Shown here piece by piece: positions 8,266 to 17,518 of a DNA stretch of 64,000 nt. This DNA is from Microvirga arvi (GTDB lineage Bacteria; Pseudomonadota; Alphaproteobacteria; Rhizobiales; Beijerinckiaceae), in NCBI RefSeq assembly GCF_016892765.1, contig NZ_JAFEMD010000007.1:62001-126000 (forward strand), written 5' to 3'. The translations under genes were made by a program, and so were the position numbers. Under the pieces are notes generated by a model that saw nothing but the letters and a program-made list of their open reading frames with translations, was not told the origin of the DNA and did no database searches. Numbering within the stretch: position 1 is the first letter of the stretch; each line of letters begins with the position of its first letter.

Positions 8266-9435
8266 ATGTCCTTTGCTCCCCTGTCCTCCGAACCGCGAAG
8301 CCAGGTCGACGACCCGTCGAGTCCGGTCATGCGCTTTGGCGCGGACGAGCCCCTGATGATGGATGCGGGCGTGGCGCTCGCGCCCTGGCAGATCGCCTAT
8401 CAGACCTACGGCACGCTCAATGCGGACAAGTCCAACGCGGTCCTGATCTGCCATGCGCTCACAGGCGACCAGCATGTGGCGAACGACAATCCCGTCACGG
8501 GCAAGCCCGGCTGGTGGCTGACCATGGTCGGCCCCGGCCGGCCGGTGGACACCGACCGCTTCTTCGTGATCTGCGCCAACGTGATCGGCGGCTGCATGGG
8601 CACCACGGGTCCCGCCTCGAACAATCCGTCCACCGGCAAGCCCTATGCCCTCGATTTCCCGGTCGTCACCATCCACGACATGGTGCGGGCGCAGGCGGCC
8701 CTCATCGACCGGCTCGGCATCGACAAGCTGTTCTGCGTCCTCGGCGGCTCCATGGGCGGCATGCAGGTGCTGCAATGGGCAGTAAGCTATCCGGACCGGG
8801 TCTTTTCCGCCCTGCCCATCGCGGCGGCGGCCCGCCACTCGGCCCAGAACATCGCCTTCCACGAGGTCGGACGCCAGGCCGTGATGGCCGATCCGGACTG
8901 GCGCGGCGGGCGCTACCTGACGGAAGGCACGCGCCCCTCCAAAGGGCTCGCCGTCGCCCGCATGGGGGCGCACATCACCTATCTGTCGGAGATGACCCTG
9001 CACCGGAAGTTCGGGCGCAATTTCCAGGATCGGGCCGCGCCCACCTTCTCCTTCGACGCCGATTTCCAGATCGAGAGCTACCTGCGCTATCAGGGCATCT
9101 CCTTCGTGGAGCGCTTCGACGCCAATTCCTATCTCTACGTCACCCGGGCGATGGACTATTTCGACATCGCGGCGGAGCATGGCGGCTCGCTGGCAAAAGC
9201 CTTCAAGGGCACGCCCACACGCTTCTGCGTGATCTCGTTCACCTCCGACTGGCTCTTCCCCACCTCGGACTCGCGCGCCATCGTCCATGCGCTCAACGCC
9301 GCGGCGGCCTCCGTCGCCTTCGTCGAGGTGGAGAGCGACAAGGGCCACGACGCCTTCCTGCTCGAGGAGCCCGAGATGTTCGCCGCGGCGCGCGGCTTCA
9401 TCGATGCGGCCGCACGGGTCCGGGGGATCGCATGA
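8266..9435 (+). CDS. metX: homoserine O-acetyltransferase
   Basis: 389 residues, alpha/beta-hydrolase fold. Activates homoserine with acetyl-CoA (some members use succinyl-CoA) as the first committed step of methionine synthesis. The nucleophile is Ser162 in [17 protein letters not shown] is the oxyanion-region block. Catalytic Asp lies in the SDWLFPT segment and His in KGHDAFL near the C-terminus. It overlaps metW by ATGA, the usual metX-metW arrangement. The leader upstream is structured (8181-8262). Confidence 0.93.
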   Translation: MSFAPLSSEPRSQVDDPSSPVMRFGADEPLMMDAGVALAPWQIAYQTYGTLNADKSNAVLICHALTGDQHVANDNPVTGKPGWWLTMVGPGRPVDTDRFFVICANVIGGCMGTTGPASNNPSTGKPYALDFPVVTIHDMVRAQAALIDRLGIDKLFCVLGGSMGGMQVLQWAVSYPDRVFSALPIAAAARHSAQNIAFHEVGRQAVMADPDWRGGRYLTEGTRPSKGLAVARMGAHITYLSEMTLHRKFGRNFQDRAAPTFSFDADFQIESYLRYQGISFVERFDANSYLYVTRAMDYFDIAAEHGGSLAKAFKGTPTRFCVISFTSDWLFPTSDSRAIVHALNAAAASVAFVEVESDKGHDAFLLEEPEMFAAARGFIDAAARVRGIA

Positions 9436-10076
9436 ATCTGCCGGCCACCCTGCCCCTGACCCACGCGGAAAGCGGCCACCGCCTCGACTTTCTGCTGGTC
9501 ACCGACATGGTCGAGCCCGGCTCCCGCGTGCTCGATGTCGGCTGCGGCGACGGGGCGCTTCTCTCGCTGCTGCGCGACCGCAAAGGCGTCGACGGGCGAG
9601 GCATCGAGATCTCCCGCGAGGGCGTGAACTCCTGCCTCGCCAAGGGCTTAGCCGTGATCCAGGGCGACGCGGACACGGACCTCGCCGATTACCCGGACGA
9701 CGCCTTCGACTACGTGATCCTCTCGCAGACGATCCAGGCCACGCGGCAGCCGAAAGTGGTGCTGGAGCATCTGTTGCGCATCGGCCGCCGGGCCATCGTG
9801 TCCTTCCCGAATTTCGGCCATTGGCGCGTGCGCTTCGACCTCGGGGTCCGGGGGCGGATGCCGGTGACCGAAAACATGCCCTATTCCTGGTACGACACCC
9901 CCAACATCCACTTCTGCACCATCCGCGACTTCGTGGAATTGTGCCGTGAGGTCGGCGCCCAGATGGAAAAGGCCGTGGCGCTCAACGCCGGCGGCCAGCC
10001 CATGCGGGTCACCCTGCCCTGGTGGGTGTGGAACCTCTTCGGCGAGCAGGGCGTGTTTCTGCTCAAGCGGCGGTGA
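9432..10076 (+). CDS. metW: methionine biosynthesis protein MetW
   Basis: 214 residues. A Rossmann methyltransferase-like protein with motif [13 protein letters not shown] at about residues 34-45. MetW partners MetX in many proteobacteria; stimulation of MetX activity has been shown in some species and no methyl transfer is firmly established. The ATG at 9432 shares four bases with the metX stop, so the pair is translationally coupled. After the stop begins the long repeat at 10080. Confidence 0.92.
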   Translation: MNLPATLPLTHAESGHRLDFLLVTDMVEPGSRVLDVGCGDGALLSLLRDRKGVDGRGIEISREGVNSCLAKGLAVIQGDADTDLADYPDDAFDYVILSQTIQATRQPKVVLEHLLRIGRRAIVSFPNFGHWRVRFDLGVRGRMPVTENMPYSWYDTPNIHFCTIRDFVELCREVGAQMEKAVALNAGGQPMRVTLPWWVWNLFGEQGVFLLKRR

Positions 10077-10079
10077 GTG

Positions 10080-10376
10080 CTTTCCCTCCCCCTTGCGGGG
10101 AGGGATTGAGGGTGGGGGTCGGAAAGTCGGAGCGCGGTGCGGTTAATTCAAAAGGCGCGGCGATCAGTACAGCCCTACCTCTCCCCAGTGGGGAGAGGTC
10201 GAGCGCAGCGAGGGTGAGGGGGAGAGCGCTATCCGGACAAACCTGTAACCCCTCACCCGCGCCTTTGGCGCGACCTCTCCCACAAGGAGAGGTAAGCCAG
10301 TGCCTGACTCAACCACCGCTCACCCAGCCAAACCACCCCCACCCCTGCCCCTCCCCGCAAGGGGGAGGGAGGAGCG
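10080..10376. repeat. long composite inverted-repeat element (second copy)
   Basis: Closely similar to 4137-4440 in order: TTCCCTCCCCCTTGCGGGGAGGG, a CTCTCCCC/GGGGAGAGG pair followed by GTCGAGCGCAGCGAGGGTGA, CCCCTCACCCGCGCC, then CCCCTCCCCGCAAGGGGGAGGG. It occupies the whole metW-xerD convergent gap and leaves no room for a gene. Confidence 0.75.
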
Positions 10377-10379
10377 AAC

Positions 10380-11312
10380 TTACTCCCCGCCTTCCGCCAG
10401 CGGGTGCAGATCCCGCACCATGCTCTTCAGGCGCTCGTCGAGCACGTGGGTGTAGATCTGCGTCGTCGAGATGTCGGAATGGCCCAGAAGCTCCTGCACC
10501 ACGCGCAGGTCCGCTCCGTTCTGCAGCAGGTGACTCGCGAAGGCGTGCCGGAGCACGTGGGGGCTGACCTTGTCGGCGCGAAGCCCCGCAGCGCCGGCGA
10601 CCGATTTCAGATCGCGGGCAAAGGCCTGCCGGGTGAGGTGGCCGCTCTCGCTGTCGGCCGGGAACAGCCAGGGGCTGGCGGCCTTCTTCTGCTCCTCCAG
10701 CAGGGCCAGATAGGAACGGGCGGCCTCCCGCGCCACTTCGGTGAGCGGCACCAGCCGCTCCTTGGCGCCCTTGCCGCGCACCACGAGGAACCGGTCGCGG
10801 GTCTTGGCGGCGCTGCGGGGAAGCGCCACGAGCTCCGAGACGCGCAGGCCCGTGGCGTAGAGGAGCTCCAGCAGGCAGGTCATCCGAGCGGCCCGCAGGC
10901 GCTCCGCCGGAGACGCCTCGGGGTGCCGGATGCCCTCGGAGGCCACCTGCAGCAGGCGGTCGACCTCGGAGACGGAAAGCACCTTGGGGAGCGCCCTACC
11001 CCGTTTGGGCGCCGACACAGCGGCGGTCGGGTCGGCCGGGGCATAGCCCTCCACGTAGAGGAACTTGTGGAACTGGCGGACGGCCGAGAGCCGGCGGGCG
11101 GCGGAGGTGGCCTTCAGGCCCCGCTCTTCCAGGCTTGCCATGAAGCCCCGGATGGTAGCGGAGGTCGCGTTGTCGGGCTGCCCACCGGCCTCGCTCAGAA
11201 AGGCGAGGTAATCGTCGAGGTCGCGCCCGTAGGCATCGAGCGTGTTCTTGGAGGCGCCGCGCTCGGCGGCAAGCATGTCGAGGAAGAGGCTGGCGTGGCG
11301 GGCGCCGTTCAT
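10380..11312 (-). CDS. xerD: tyrosine recombinase XerD
   Basis: 310 residues. N-terminal SAM-like core-binding domain (LAAERGASKNTLDAYGRDL) and C-terminal catalytic domain with ATGLRVSELVAL (first Arg), HVLRHAFASHLL (His-x-x-Arg), GHSDISTTQIYTHV (His and nucleophilic Tyr). With XerC it resolves chromosome dimers at dif. Position next to aroK-aroB is typical for Hyphomicrobiales, so this is the housekeeping recombinase and not a phage integrase. The ATG at 11312 overlaps the stop of a 49-codon gene (ATGA). Confidence 0.92.
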   Translation of the reverse strand: MNGARHASLFLDMLAAERGASKNTLDAYGRDLDDYLAFLSEAGGQPDNATSATIRGFMASLEERGLKATSAARRLSAVRQFHKFLYVEGYAPADPTAAVSAPKRGRALPKVLSVSEVDRLLQVASEGIRHPEASPAERLRAARMTCLLELLYATGLRVSELVALPRSAAKTRDRFLVVRGKGAKERLVPLTEVAREAARSYLALLEEQKKAASPWLFPADSESGHLTRQAFARDLKSVAGAAGLRADKVSPHVLRHAFASHLLQNGADLRVVQELLGHSDISTTQIYTHVLDERLKSMVRDLHPLAEGGE

Positions 11313-11458
11313 GAAGATGAAGACGGGCGGCTGGTCTGGACCGGAACGCTGATCTCGCGCGGGCTGGGGTCGACAAGGGTCGCCAGGGCAAACATGGCGG
11401 CAAAGCCAAGGCCCGCGAGAATGGCGACGACGAGGAGAAATCGAAAGAGCGTGGGCAC
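11309..11458 (-). CDS. small single-pass membrane protein upstream of xerD
   Basis: 49 residues from a GTG at 11458 preceded by AAGAGG. One membrane helix (about residues 5-27, FRFLLVVAILAGLGFAAMFAL) is followed by the conserved-looking LVDPSPREISVPV. The stop overlaps the xerD start by ATGA, which strongly argues that it is translated. A similar small protein ending in a DPxPRE-type tail precedes xerD in other Rhizobiales, as far as I recall; no function is known. Confidence 0.65.
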   Translation of the reverse strand: MPTLFRFLLVVAILAGLGFAAMFALATLVDPSPREISVPVQTSRPSSSS

Positions 11459-11596
11459 CTGAGCCTCTTGAAGCGTTAGACCGCTAGAACCATGCCGGGG
11501 CCGGGAAGGCAAGCCCCTCTGGTCTGTTAAGTTTCCGGGGGTCAGAAGGTAACGCCCTTGTGACAGGCCGCCGCGCCCGTGATAGGACATGGGACC

Positions 11597-12229
11597 ATGA
11601 ACAAAATCAGCCGCTTCAATTCGCTCGATGAAGTCGGCGGGCAAGACCAGGCAAGCCAGCGCGGCCATCCCTTGAGCCGCCAGCTCGGCACGCGATCGAT
11701 TGTGCTCGTCGGCCTCATGGGCGCCGGGAAAAGCACCGTGGGCCGAAGGCTCGCACAGACGCTCAAGCTGCCTTTCCGTGACGCCGATCACGAGATCGAG
11801 GCCGCGGCCGGCATGACCATCCCCGAGATCTTCGCCATCCATGGCGAGGACCACTTTCGCGACGGCGAGCGCCGCGTGATCGCCCGTCTCCTGCAGGAGG
11901 GCCCGATCGTGCTCGCCACGGGCGGCGGCGCCTTCATGAACGAGGAGACGCGCCAGCGGGTGGCCGAGAACGGCATCTCGATCTGGCTCAAGGCCGATCT
12001 CGACGTTCTCATGCGCCGCGTCCGCAAGCGCTCGACCCGCCCCCTTCTGCAGAACCCGGACCCCGAGGGCACCATGCGCCGCCTCATGGAGGTGCGCCAC
12101 CCGGTCTATGCCACCGCCGACATCACCATCGATTCCCATGAGGCGCCGCACGACAAGGTGGTGGCCGAAGTCGTCAGGGCCCTGAACGAATGGTTCGAAC
12201 GAGACGAGCAGGGGAGCGCTCGAGGATGA
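11597..12229 (+). CDS. aroK: shikimate kinase
   Basis: 210 residues. Phosphorylates shikimate with ATP. P-loop GLMGAGKST at residues 39-47, DADHEIE (Asp of the shikimate site), GDHFRDGE region with the FR..E block, and GGGAF glycine motif. An extension of about 30 residues precedes the kinase core, as in many rhizobial AroK. It ends in an ATGA overlap with aroB, so the two steps are coupled. Confidence 0.93.
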   Translation: MNKISRFNSLDEVGGQDQASQRGHPLSRQLGTRSIVLVGLMGAGKSTVGRRLAQTLKLPFRDADHEIEAAAGMTIPEIFAIHGEDHFRDGERRVIARLLQEGPIVLATGGGAFMNEETRQRVAENGISIWLKADLDVLMRRVRKRSTRPLLQNPDPEGTMRRLMEVRHPVYATADITIDSHEAPHDKVVAEVVRALNEWFERDEQGSARG

Positions 12230-13365
12230 CGCGCGCAACCGCCCGGATGGAGAATCCATCCTTCATCACCGTGCCGGTCCCGCTCGGCGACAGGGCCTAC
12301 GACATCCTGGTCGGGCGTGGCCTGGTCGAGACCGCAGGCGCCCGCATCGCGGCCTTGGGCGCCCGCGCAGCCGCCATCGTGACCGATGAGCATGTGGGAC
12401 CCCTCTATGCGGACGCGCTCGCGCGCTCCCTGGAGGCGCAGGGCCTGCGTGTCTCGGTGATCGCCCTGCCTCCCGGCGAGGCCACGAAATCCTATGCCAG
12501 CCTGGAGCGGGTCTGCGACGCCGTGCTTGCCGCCAGGATCGAGCGCGGCGACCTGGTGGTGGCGCTCGGCGGCGGCGTGATCGGGGATCTTGCGGGCTTT
12601 GCGGCTGCGGTGGTGCGCCGGGGAATCCGCTTCGTCCAGGTGCCGACCACCCTGCTTTCCCAGGTCGATTCCTCCGTCGGCGGCAAGACCGGCATCAATT
12701 CGCGCCACGGCAAGAATCTCGTCGGCGCCTTCCACCAGCCGAGCCTCGTGCTGGCCGACACCGCGCTGCTCGACACGCTGCCGCTGCGCGAGATGCGCGC
12801 CGGCTATGCGGAGGTCGTGAAATACGGCCTCATCGACGACGAGCGCTTCTTCGCCTGGTGCGAGGCGAACTGGTCCGGCGTCTTCGCCGGCGGGTCCGAG
12901 CGTGACGAGGCCGTCGCCCAGAGCTGTCGCGCCAAAGCCGACGTGGTGGTGCGCGACGAGCACGAGAACGGCGACCGCGCGCTGCTCAATCTCGGCCACA
13001 CCTTCGGCCACGCCCTCGAGAAGATCACGGCCTACGATTCCGCACGCCTCGTCCATGGCGAGGGCGTGGCCATCGGCCTCTCCCTCGCCTTCCGTTTCTC
13101 CGCCTTCCTCGGCCTCTGCCCGCCAGCGGATACGGAGCGCGTCGAGGCCCATCTCAAGGCCGCCGGATTGCCCACGCGTCTTTCCGATGTTCCAGGCGGC
13201 TGCGGCACGGTCGACGAACTCCTCGACGCCATGGCCCAGGACAAGAAGGTCAAGGGCGGGGCGCTCACCTTCATCCTGGCCCGGGGCATCGGCCGGAGCT
13301 TCATCGCGCCTGGGATCGAAGCCGACAGGGTTCGCTCATTCCTGGCAGGCGAAATCAGCACATAA
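12226..13365 (+). CDS. aroB: 3-dehydroquinate synthase
   Basis: 379 residues from the ATG that overlaps the aroK stop. Converts DAHP to 3-dehydroquinate using NAD+ and a divalent metal. Visible: PPGEATKS, GGGVIGDLAGF with the NAD-binding glycines, TTLLSQVDSSVGGKTGIN, GYAEVVKYGLI (metal ligand Glu) and NLGHTFGHALE (metal ligand His residues). Length is normal. Second gene of the aroK-aroB unit. Confidence 0.94.
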   Translation: MTRATARMENPSFITVPVPLGDRAYDILVGRGLVETAGARIAALGARAAAIVTDEHVGPLYADALARSLEAQGLRVSVIALPPGEATKSYASLERVCDAVLAARIERGDLVVALGGGVIGDLAGFAAAVVRRGIRFVQVPTTLLSQVDSSVGGKTGINSRHGKNLVGAFHQPSLVLADTALLDTLPLREMRAGYAEVVKYGLIDDERFFAWCEANWSGVFAGGSERDEAVAQSCRAKADVVVRDEHENGDRALLNLGHTFGHALEKITAYDSARLVHGEGVAIGLSLAFRFSAFLGLCPPADTERVEAHLKAAGLPTRLSDVPGGCGTVDELLDAMAQDKKVKGGALTFILARGIGRSFIAPGIEADRVRSFLAGEIST

Positions 13366-13370
13366 CGGTC

Positions 13371-14669
13371 ATGCTCGAAGATTCCTCCGGCGATCTCTGG
13401 TTTGCGGCAGCTTTCGTCGTCTTCTGCCTTCTGCTCTCGTCTTTCTTCTCGGCGGGCGAGACGGCCTTCACGGCAGCCTCCCGCGCCCGGATGCTGGTGC
13501 TGGAAAAGGGCGGCGACAGGCGCGCCAGGCTGGTGAACCGCCTGCTCGCGATACGCGAGCGCTTCATCGGCACGGTGCTGATCGGCAACAACATCGTCAA
13601 TATCGGCGTCTCGGCCTTTGCCACCAGCGTGCTGGTCGCGATCTTCGGCGATGGCGGCGCGATCTATGCCACCGTGATCATGTCGGTCCTGGTGATCGTG
13701 TTCGCGGAAGTCCTGCCGAAGACGGTCGCGATTTCGTCGCCCGAGACCGTGTCGCTCTTTCTGTCGCGGCCCATGTCCTGGGCCGTGGCCCTGCTGGGTC
13801 CGCTCGCGATCACCATCGAACGGGTCGTGCGGCTCATGCTGCTGCCCTTCGGCATCCGCATCGGCGAGAACACGCCGATCCTGTCCGCGAGCGAAGAGAT
13901 CCGCGGCCAGGTGGCGCTGCTGCATAAGGAAGGCGGCGTCGCAAAGGCCGACCGCGACATGCTGGGCGGCCTGCTCGACCTCAAGGACCTGAGCGTCTCT
14001 GAGGTCATGGTCCACCGCACCAAAATGCGCACGATCAACGCGGATCTGACATCGGAGGAGATCGTGCGCGAGGTGCTCTCCTCGCCCTATACCCGCATGC
14101 CGCTCTGGCGCGAAAGCCAGGAGAACATCGTGGGCGTTCTCCACGCCAAGGACCTGCTGCGGGCCCTCGATGCGGTCAGTGGCGACGCGAGCAGGCTCAA
14201 GGTCGAGGCGATTGCGCTGGAAACCTGGTTCGTGCCCGATACCACGTCGCTGCGCGACCAGCTGAAGGCCTTTCTCGCGAAGAAGACCCACTTCGCCCTC
14301 GTGGTCGACGAATACGGCGAGGTGATGGGTCTCGTCACGCTGGAAGACATCCTCGAAGAGATCGTCGGCGACATCAAGGACGAGCACGATCTCTCGGTGC
14401 AGGGCGTGCGGCCCCAGCCCAACGGCTCGGTGAACGTGGACGGCTCCGTGCCGATTCGCGACGTCAACCGCGCCATGGACTGGAACCTGCCGGACGAGGA
14501 GGCCACCACCATCGCGGGCCTCGTCATCCACGAGGCGCGGACCATTCCCGACACGGGCCAGATCTTCACCTTCCACGGCTTCCGCTTCCAGGTGCTGCGC
14601 AAGTCGCGCAACCGGATCATGGCGCTCAGGATCACGCCTCTTTCGGCTGCTCGCGCGAAGGCGGAGTGA
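13371..14669 (+). CDS. HlyC/CorC (CNNM-like) transporter family protein
   Basis: 432 residues. N-terminal DUF21/CNNM membrane domain with about four helices (residues 8-30, 70-90, 100-120, 130-150), a tandem CBS pair (VHRTKMRTI..., VVDEYGEVMGLVTLEDILEEIVGDI) and a C-terminal CorC_HlyC domain (PNGSVNVDGS...GFRFQVL). Family members are tied to Mg2+/Co2+ efflux. Starts 5 bp after aroB, so likely in the same transcript; this order is conserved in the group. Confidence 0.87.
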   Translation: MLEDSSGDLWFAAAFVVFCLLLSSFFSAGETAFTAASRARMLVLEKGGDRRARLVNRLLAIRERFIGTVLIGNNIVNIGVSAFATSVLVAIFGDGGAIYATVIMSVLVIVFAEVLPKTVAISSPETVSLFLSRPMSWAVALLGPLAITIERVVRLMLLPFGIRIGENTPILSASEEIRGQVALLHKEGGVAKADRDMLGGLLDLKDLSVSEVMVHRTKMRTINADLTSEEIVREVLSSPYTRMPLWRESQENIVGVLHAKDLLRALDAVSGDASRLKVEAIALETWFVPDTTSLRDQLKAFLAKKTHFALVVDEYGEVMGLVTLEDILEEIVGDIKDEHDLSVQGVRPQPNGSVNVDGSVPIRDVNRAMDWNLPDEEATTIAGLVIHEARTIPDTGQIFTFHGFRFQVLRKSRNRIMALRITPLSAARAKAE

Positions 14670-14719
14670 TCGTCACATCAAAAATCTGGCGCACCATTCG
14701 TCGCAAGGCTTCACGCATC

Positions 14720-14744
14720 TTCCCTCCCCCTTGCGGGGAGGGAA
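14720..14744. repeat. fragment of the CCCTCCCC inverted repeat
   Basis: TTCCCTCCCC CTTGC GGGGAGGGAA forms a strong hairpin identical to the outer arm of the 10080 element. Between two convergent genes, it may also end transcription. Confidence 0.5.
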
Positions 14745-14767
14745 ACGTGCCGCGCTTCTTTGGTCAG

Positions 14768-15637
14768 TCAGGCTTTCAGGAAATCCACCAGCGCCGCGTT
14801 CACCGCCTCCGGTTCCTCGTGCTGGACCCAGTGCGTGGCATTCTCGATCCAGCGAACGCTGCCTTTCTCGCAGAGCGCGACGCTCGCCTCCGCGAGCCCC
14901 TTCTCCAGGAACCGGTCCTTGCTGCCCCAGATGACGAGGGTGGGCGGGCGGACGGTCGCGTCCTTCATGGCGGGCTTGAACGGCAGGGCGCGGTACCAGT
15001 TGAGCATGGCCGTCAGCGCCCCCGGCTGCGACCACGCCTTCTCGTAATGCGCGATGTCCTCGTCCGAGAACGTGCCGGGACGGCTCGTGCGCCGGAGCGC
15101 ATCCTTCAGACTGCGGTAGCCGTCCGCCGCGAGCATGGTCTCGGGCAGGAACGGGATCTGGAAGAACCCGACATAGAGGCTTCTCATCATCTGACTCGGA
15201 TGAGCGCGCATATAGGCGCCCGCAACGCTCGGATGCGGCGCATTGAGGATGCCGAGCTTCGACACGCGATCCGGATGGCGGGAGGCCGTCCACCACGCCG
15301 CCAAGCCGCCCCAGTCATGACCGACCAGGGAGAATGTCTGGCGACTGAGAGCATCGGCCAATCCGACGACATCCTCCGCCAGAGTGTCGAGATCATAGGC
15401 GCGCCGGGCCTCCGGCTTGCCGCTCAGGTTGTAGCCGCGCTGATCGGGCACGAGCACGCGGAACCCGGCCTCGGCCAGCGGGCCGATCTGGTAGCGCCAT
15501 CCCCACCAGAACTCCGGAAAGCCATGAAGCAGGATGACGAGCGGACCGTCCTCCGGTCCTGCCTCGATGCAGTGGAGCGCGATGCCGTTGACCTGATAGC
15601 GGATGCCGGGAGATTGAGGATTAAGGCTCCGCGTCAT
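14768..15637 (-). CDS. alpha/beta hydrolase, epoxide hydrolase family
   Basis: 289 residues. HGFPE (38-42) gives the HGXP oxyanion motif, and GHDWGG with Asp108 as nucleophile marks epoxide hydrolases/haloalkane dehalogenases; Asp in [11 protein letters not shown] and His in [10 protein letters not shown] complete the triad. Tyr-containing cap residues are plausible (HYEKAW). Soluble. The start overlaps the stop of the NdvA-like gene by ATGA, an unusual partner for an exporter. Substrate unknown; an esterase or dehalogenase cannot be excluded. Confidence 0.82.
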   Translation of the reverse strand: MTRSLNPQSPGIRYQVNGIALHCIEAGPEDGPLVILLHGFPEFWWGWRYQIGPLAEAGFRVLVPDQRGYNLSGKPEARRAYDLDTLAEDVVGLADALSRQTFSLVGHDWGGLAAWWTASRHPDRVSKLGILNAPHPSVAGAYMRAHPSQMMRSLYVGFFQIPFLPETMLAADGYRSLKDALRRTSRPGTFSDEDIAHYEKAWSQPGALTAMLNWYRALPFKPAMKDATVRPPTLVIWGSKDRFLEKGLAEASVALCEKGSVRWIENATHWVQHEEPEAVNAALVDFLKA

Positions 15638-17430
15638 GCGTGCGCCGAGACCCTGGCCTTCCGTTTCGGCGGCTCGTCGGAGGCCATGAACTGTGCCTTG
15701 GCGAGTTCCGCGAAGCGCCCGCCCCTGGCCACCAGCTCGTCGAAGGTGCCGCTTTCGATGACGCGCCCCTGATCGAAGACGAGGATGCGGTTGGCATTGC
15801 GGATGGTCGCCAGACGATGGGCGATGACGAAAGTGGTGCGGCCGCGCATCACCTCGTCCAGGGCCATCTGCAGCTTGCGCTCGGTGGCGGCGTCCAATGC
15901 GCTCGTCGCCTCGTCGAGAATGAGGATCGGAGGGTTCTTCAACAGCGCGCGCGCGATCGACAGGCGCTGGCGCTCGCCGCCGGAGAGGGAGCGCCCGCGC
16001 TCGCCGATCACCGTGTCGAGCCCTTCGGCCTGGCGGGCAATGAACTCGATGGCCTGCGCCCGCTCCAGCGCCTCGATCATCTCCGCGTCGGTCGCATCGG
16101 GCCGTCCGACCTGCAGGTTCTCGCGGATGGTGCGGGCAAACAGCATCGGCTCCTGGAACACCACGCCGATGTTCCGGCGAAGCGACGACAAGGTGACATC
16201 GCGGATATCGAGTCCGTCGATGCGGATAGAGCCCGATTGCGGATCGAACGCCCGGTGCAGAAGACCCAGCGTGGTCGACTTGCCGGAGCCTGTGGCGCCG
16301 ACAAGCGCCACGTTCTCCCCCTCATGGACCGTGAAGGACACGTCCTGCACGGCGGAACGCTTGCCGTCATAGGAGAAGCTCACGTTGTCGAAGATCACCT
16401 CGCCCCTGTAGCGGTCCACGTTCCTGGCATTGGATCGGTCGTGAACGACGGGGGCCGTGTCCAGGATCTCGAAGAACTCCTGCAGCTTCGGCGCCTGCAT
16501 GAAGAGCTGGTTGATGAAGCTCACCGCCTGCTCCAGCCGCCCGATCAGCATGGTCGCCATGCTCATGAAGGTCACGATCTCGCCGATGGTGGCAAGGCCG
16601 TTCAGGTGCAGCCAGGTGCCGAGGATGAAGATCGCCGTGACGGTGATGGTGGCGGAGGCGCGGGACGCGACGGAGGCCAGCGCCCACCAGGACAAGACCG
16701 GATTCTGGGCCTGGAGCAATTGCTGAATGATGGTCTTGAGCGAACGGGTTTCGGCCTCGACGCGGGTGAAGGACTGGATGACCGGTACGTTGCCCAGGGC
16801 ATCCGAGGCATGCTCGGCAAGGCTCGAATGATAGCGCTCGACCGAACCCTGGAGCGTTTCCGTCTTGCGCAGGACGATGGCGGTGAGAGCGGCAAAGACC
16901 GTCACCAATGCGACAAGCAGAAGCCCCAGGCGCCAGTTCAGGAACACCGTGAGCGGCAGCAGCACGACGAGCGCGATGAGGGCGGACATGTGCTCACGGA
17001 AAAACCCGAGCCAGAGCCAGGACATGCCGCCGGAGCCTTCCAGCATCACCTTCAGCACACGGCCTGAATGGGTCGAGGTGTGGAAGGCGAGTGGCAGTTC
17101 GAGCACATGCTCGAAGTAGTTCGCCACCACGGCCAAGCGCCTCCGGTGAGCCAGCCTGTCCGCGTGCAGCGCTACGAGAGCGCCCGCGGCGATGGAGAAC
17201 AGTCCGAAGCCCACCCAGGCCAGAAGGAGGGGCGTCAGAACCCCGAAGGTCACGGGCGGCGTGCCCGGCACCTGGCCGCGGGTGAGCACGTCGATGATGC
17301 GGCCGAACAGGATGGGCTCCGCGAAGGCCGAGATGGCGAGGGCCACGTTGGCCAGCGCAAGTATGGCACCGACCCGCAGATCGGACCCAAGCTCACCGAG
17401 GACGCGGACGTAAAGCCTGATCAGCCGCAT
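15634..17430 (-). CDS. ndvA: cyclic beta-(1,2)-glucan exporter-type ABC transporter
   Basis: 598 residues: an N-terminal six-helix type-1 exporter membrane domain and a C-terminal ATPase. The N-terminal run around [10 protein letters not shown] matches the NdvA/ChvA family of Rhizobium and Agrobacterium, which exports cyclic glucan to the periplasm. ATPase motifs: [30 protein letters not shown]. It forms homodimers in the inner membrane. The glucan synthase (ndvB) is not in the window, so substrate is inferred from family resemblance alone. Confidence 0.85.
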   Translation of the reverse strand: MRLIRLYVRVLGELGSDLRVGAILALANVALAISAFAEPILFGRIIDVLTRGQVPGTPPVTFGVLTPLLLAWVGFGLFSIAAGALVALHADRLAHRRRLAVVANYFEHVLELPLAFHTSTHSGRVLKVMLEGSGGMSWLWLGFFREHMSALIALVVLLPLTVFLNWRLGLLLVALVTVFAALTAIVLRKTETLQGSVERYHSSLAEHASDALGNVPVIQSFTRVEAETRSLKTIIQQLLQAQNPVLSWWALASVASRASATITVTAIFILGTWLHLNGLATIGEIVTFMSMATMLIGRLEQAVSFINQLFMQAPKLQEFFEILDTAPVVHDRSNARNVDRYRGEVIFDNVSFSYDGKRSAVQDVSFTVHEGENVALVGATGSGKSTTLGLLHRAFDPQSGSIRIDGLDIRDVTLSSLRRNIGVVFQEPMLFARTIRENLQVGRPDATDAEMIEALERAQAIEFIARQAEGLDTVIGERGRSLSGGERQRLSIARALLKNPPILILDEATSALDAATERKLQMALDEVMRGRTTFVIAHRLATIRNANRILVFDQGRVIESGTFDELVARGGRFAELAKAQFMASDEPPKRKARVSAHA

Positions 17431-17518
17431 GCGGATCTACCTGCTGGGGAAGTCGATACTAGAGCGGAAACTCCGCTCTCGATGGAGAGTTGCGCCTCGC
17501 GCTGTCTGGAATGCTACG

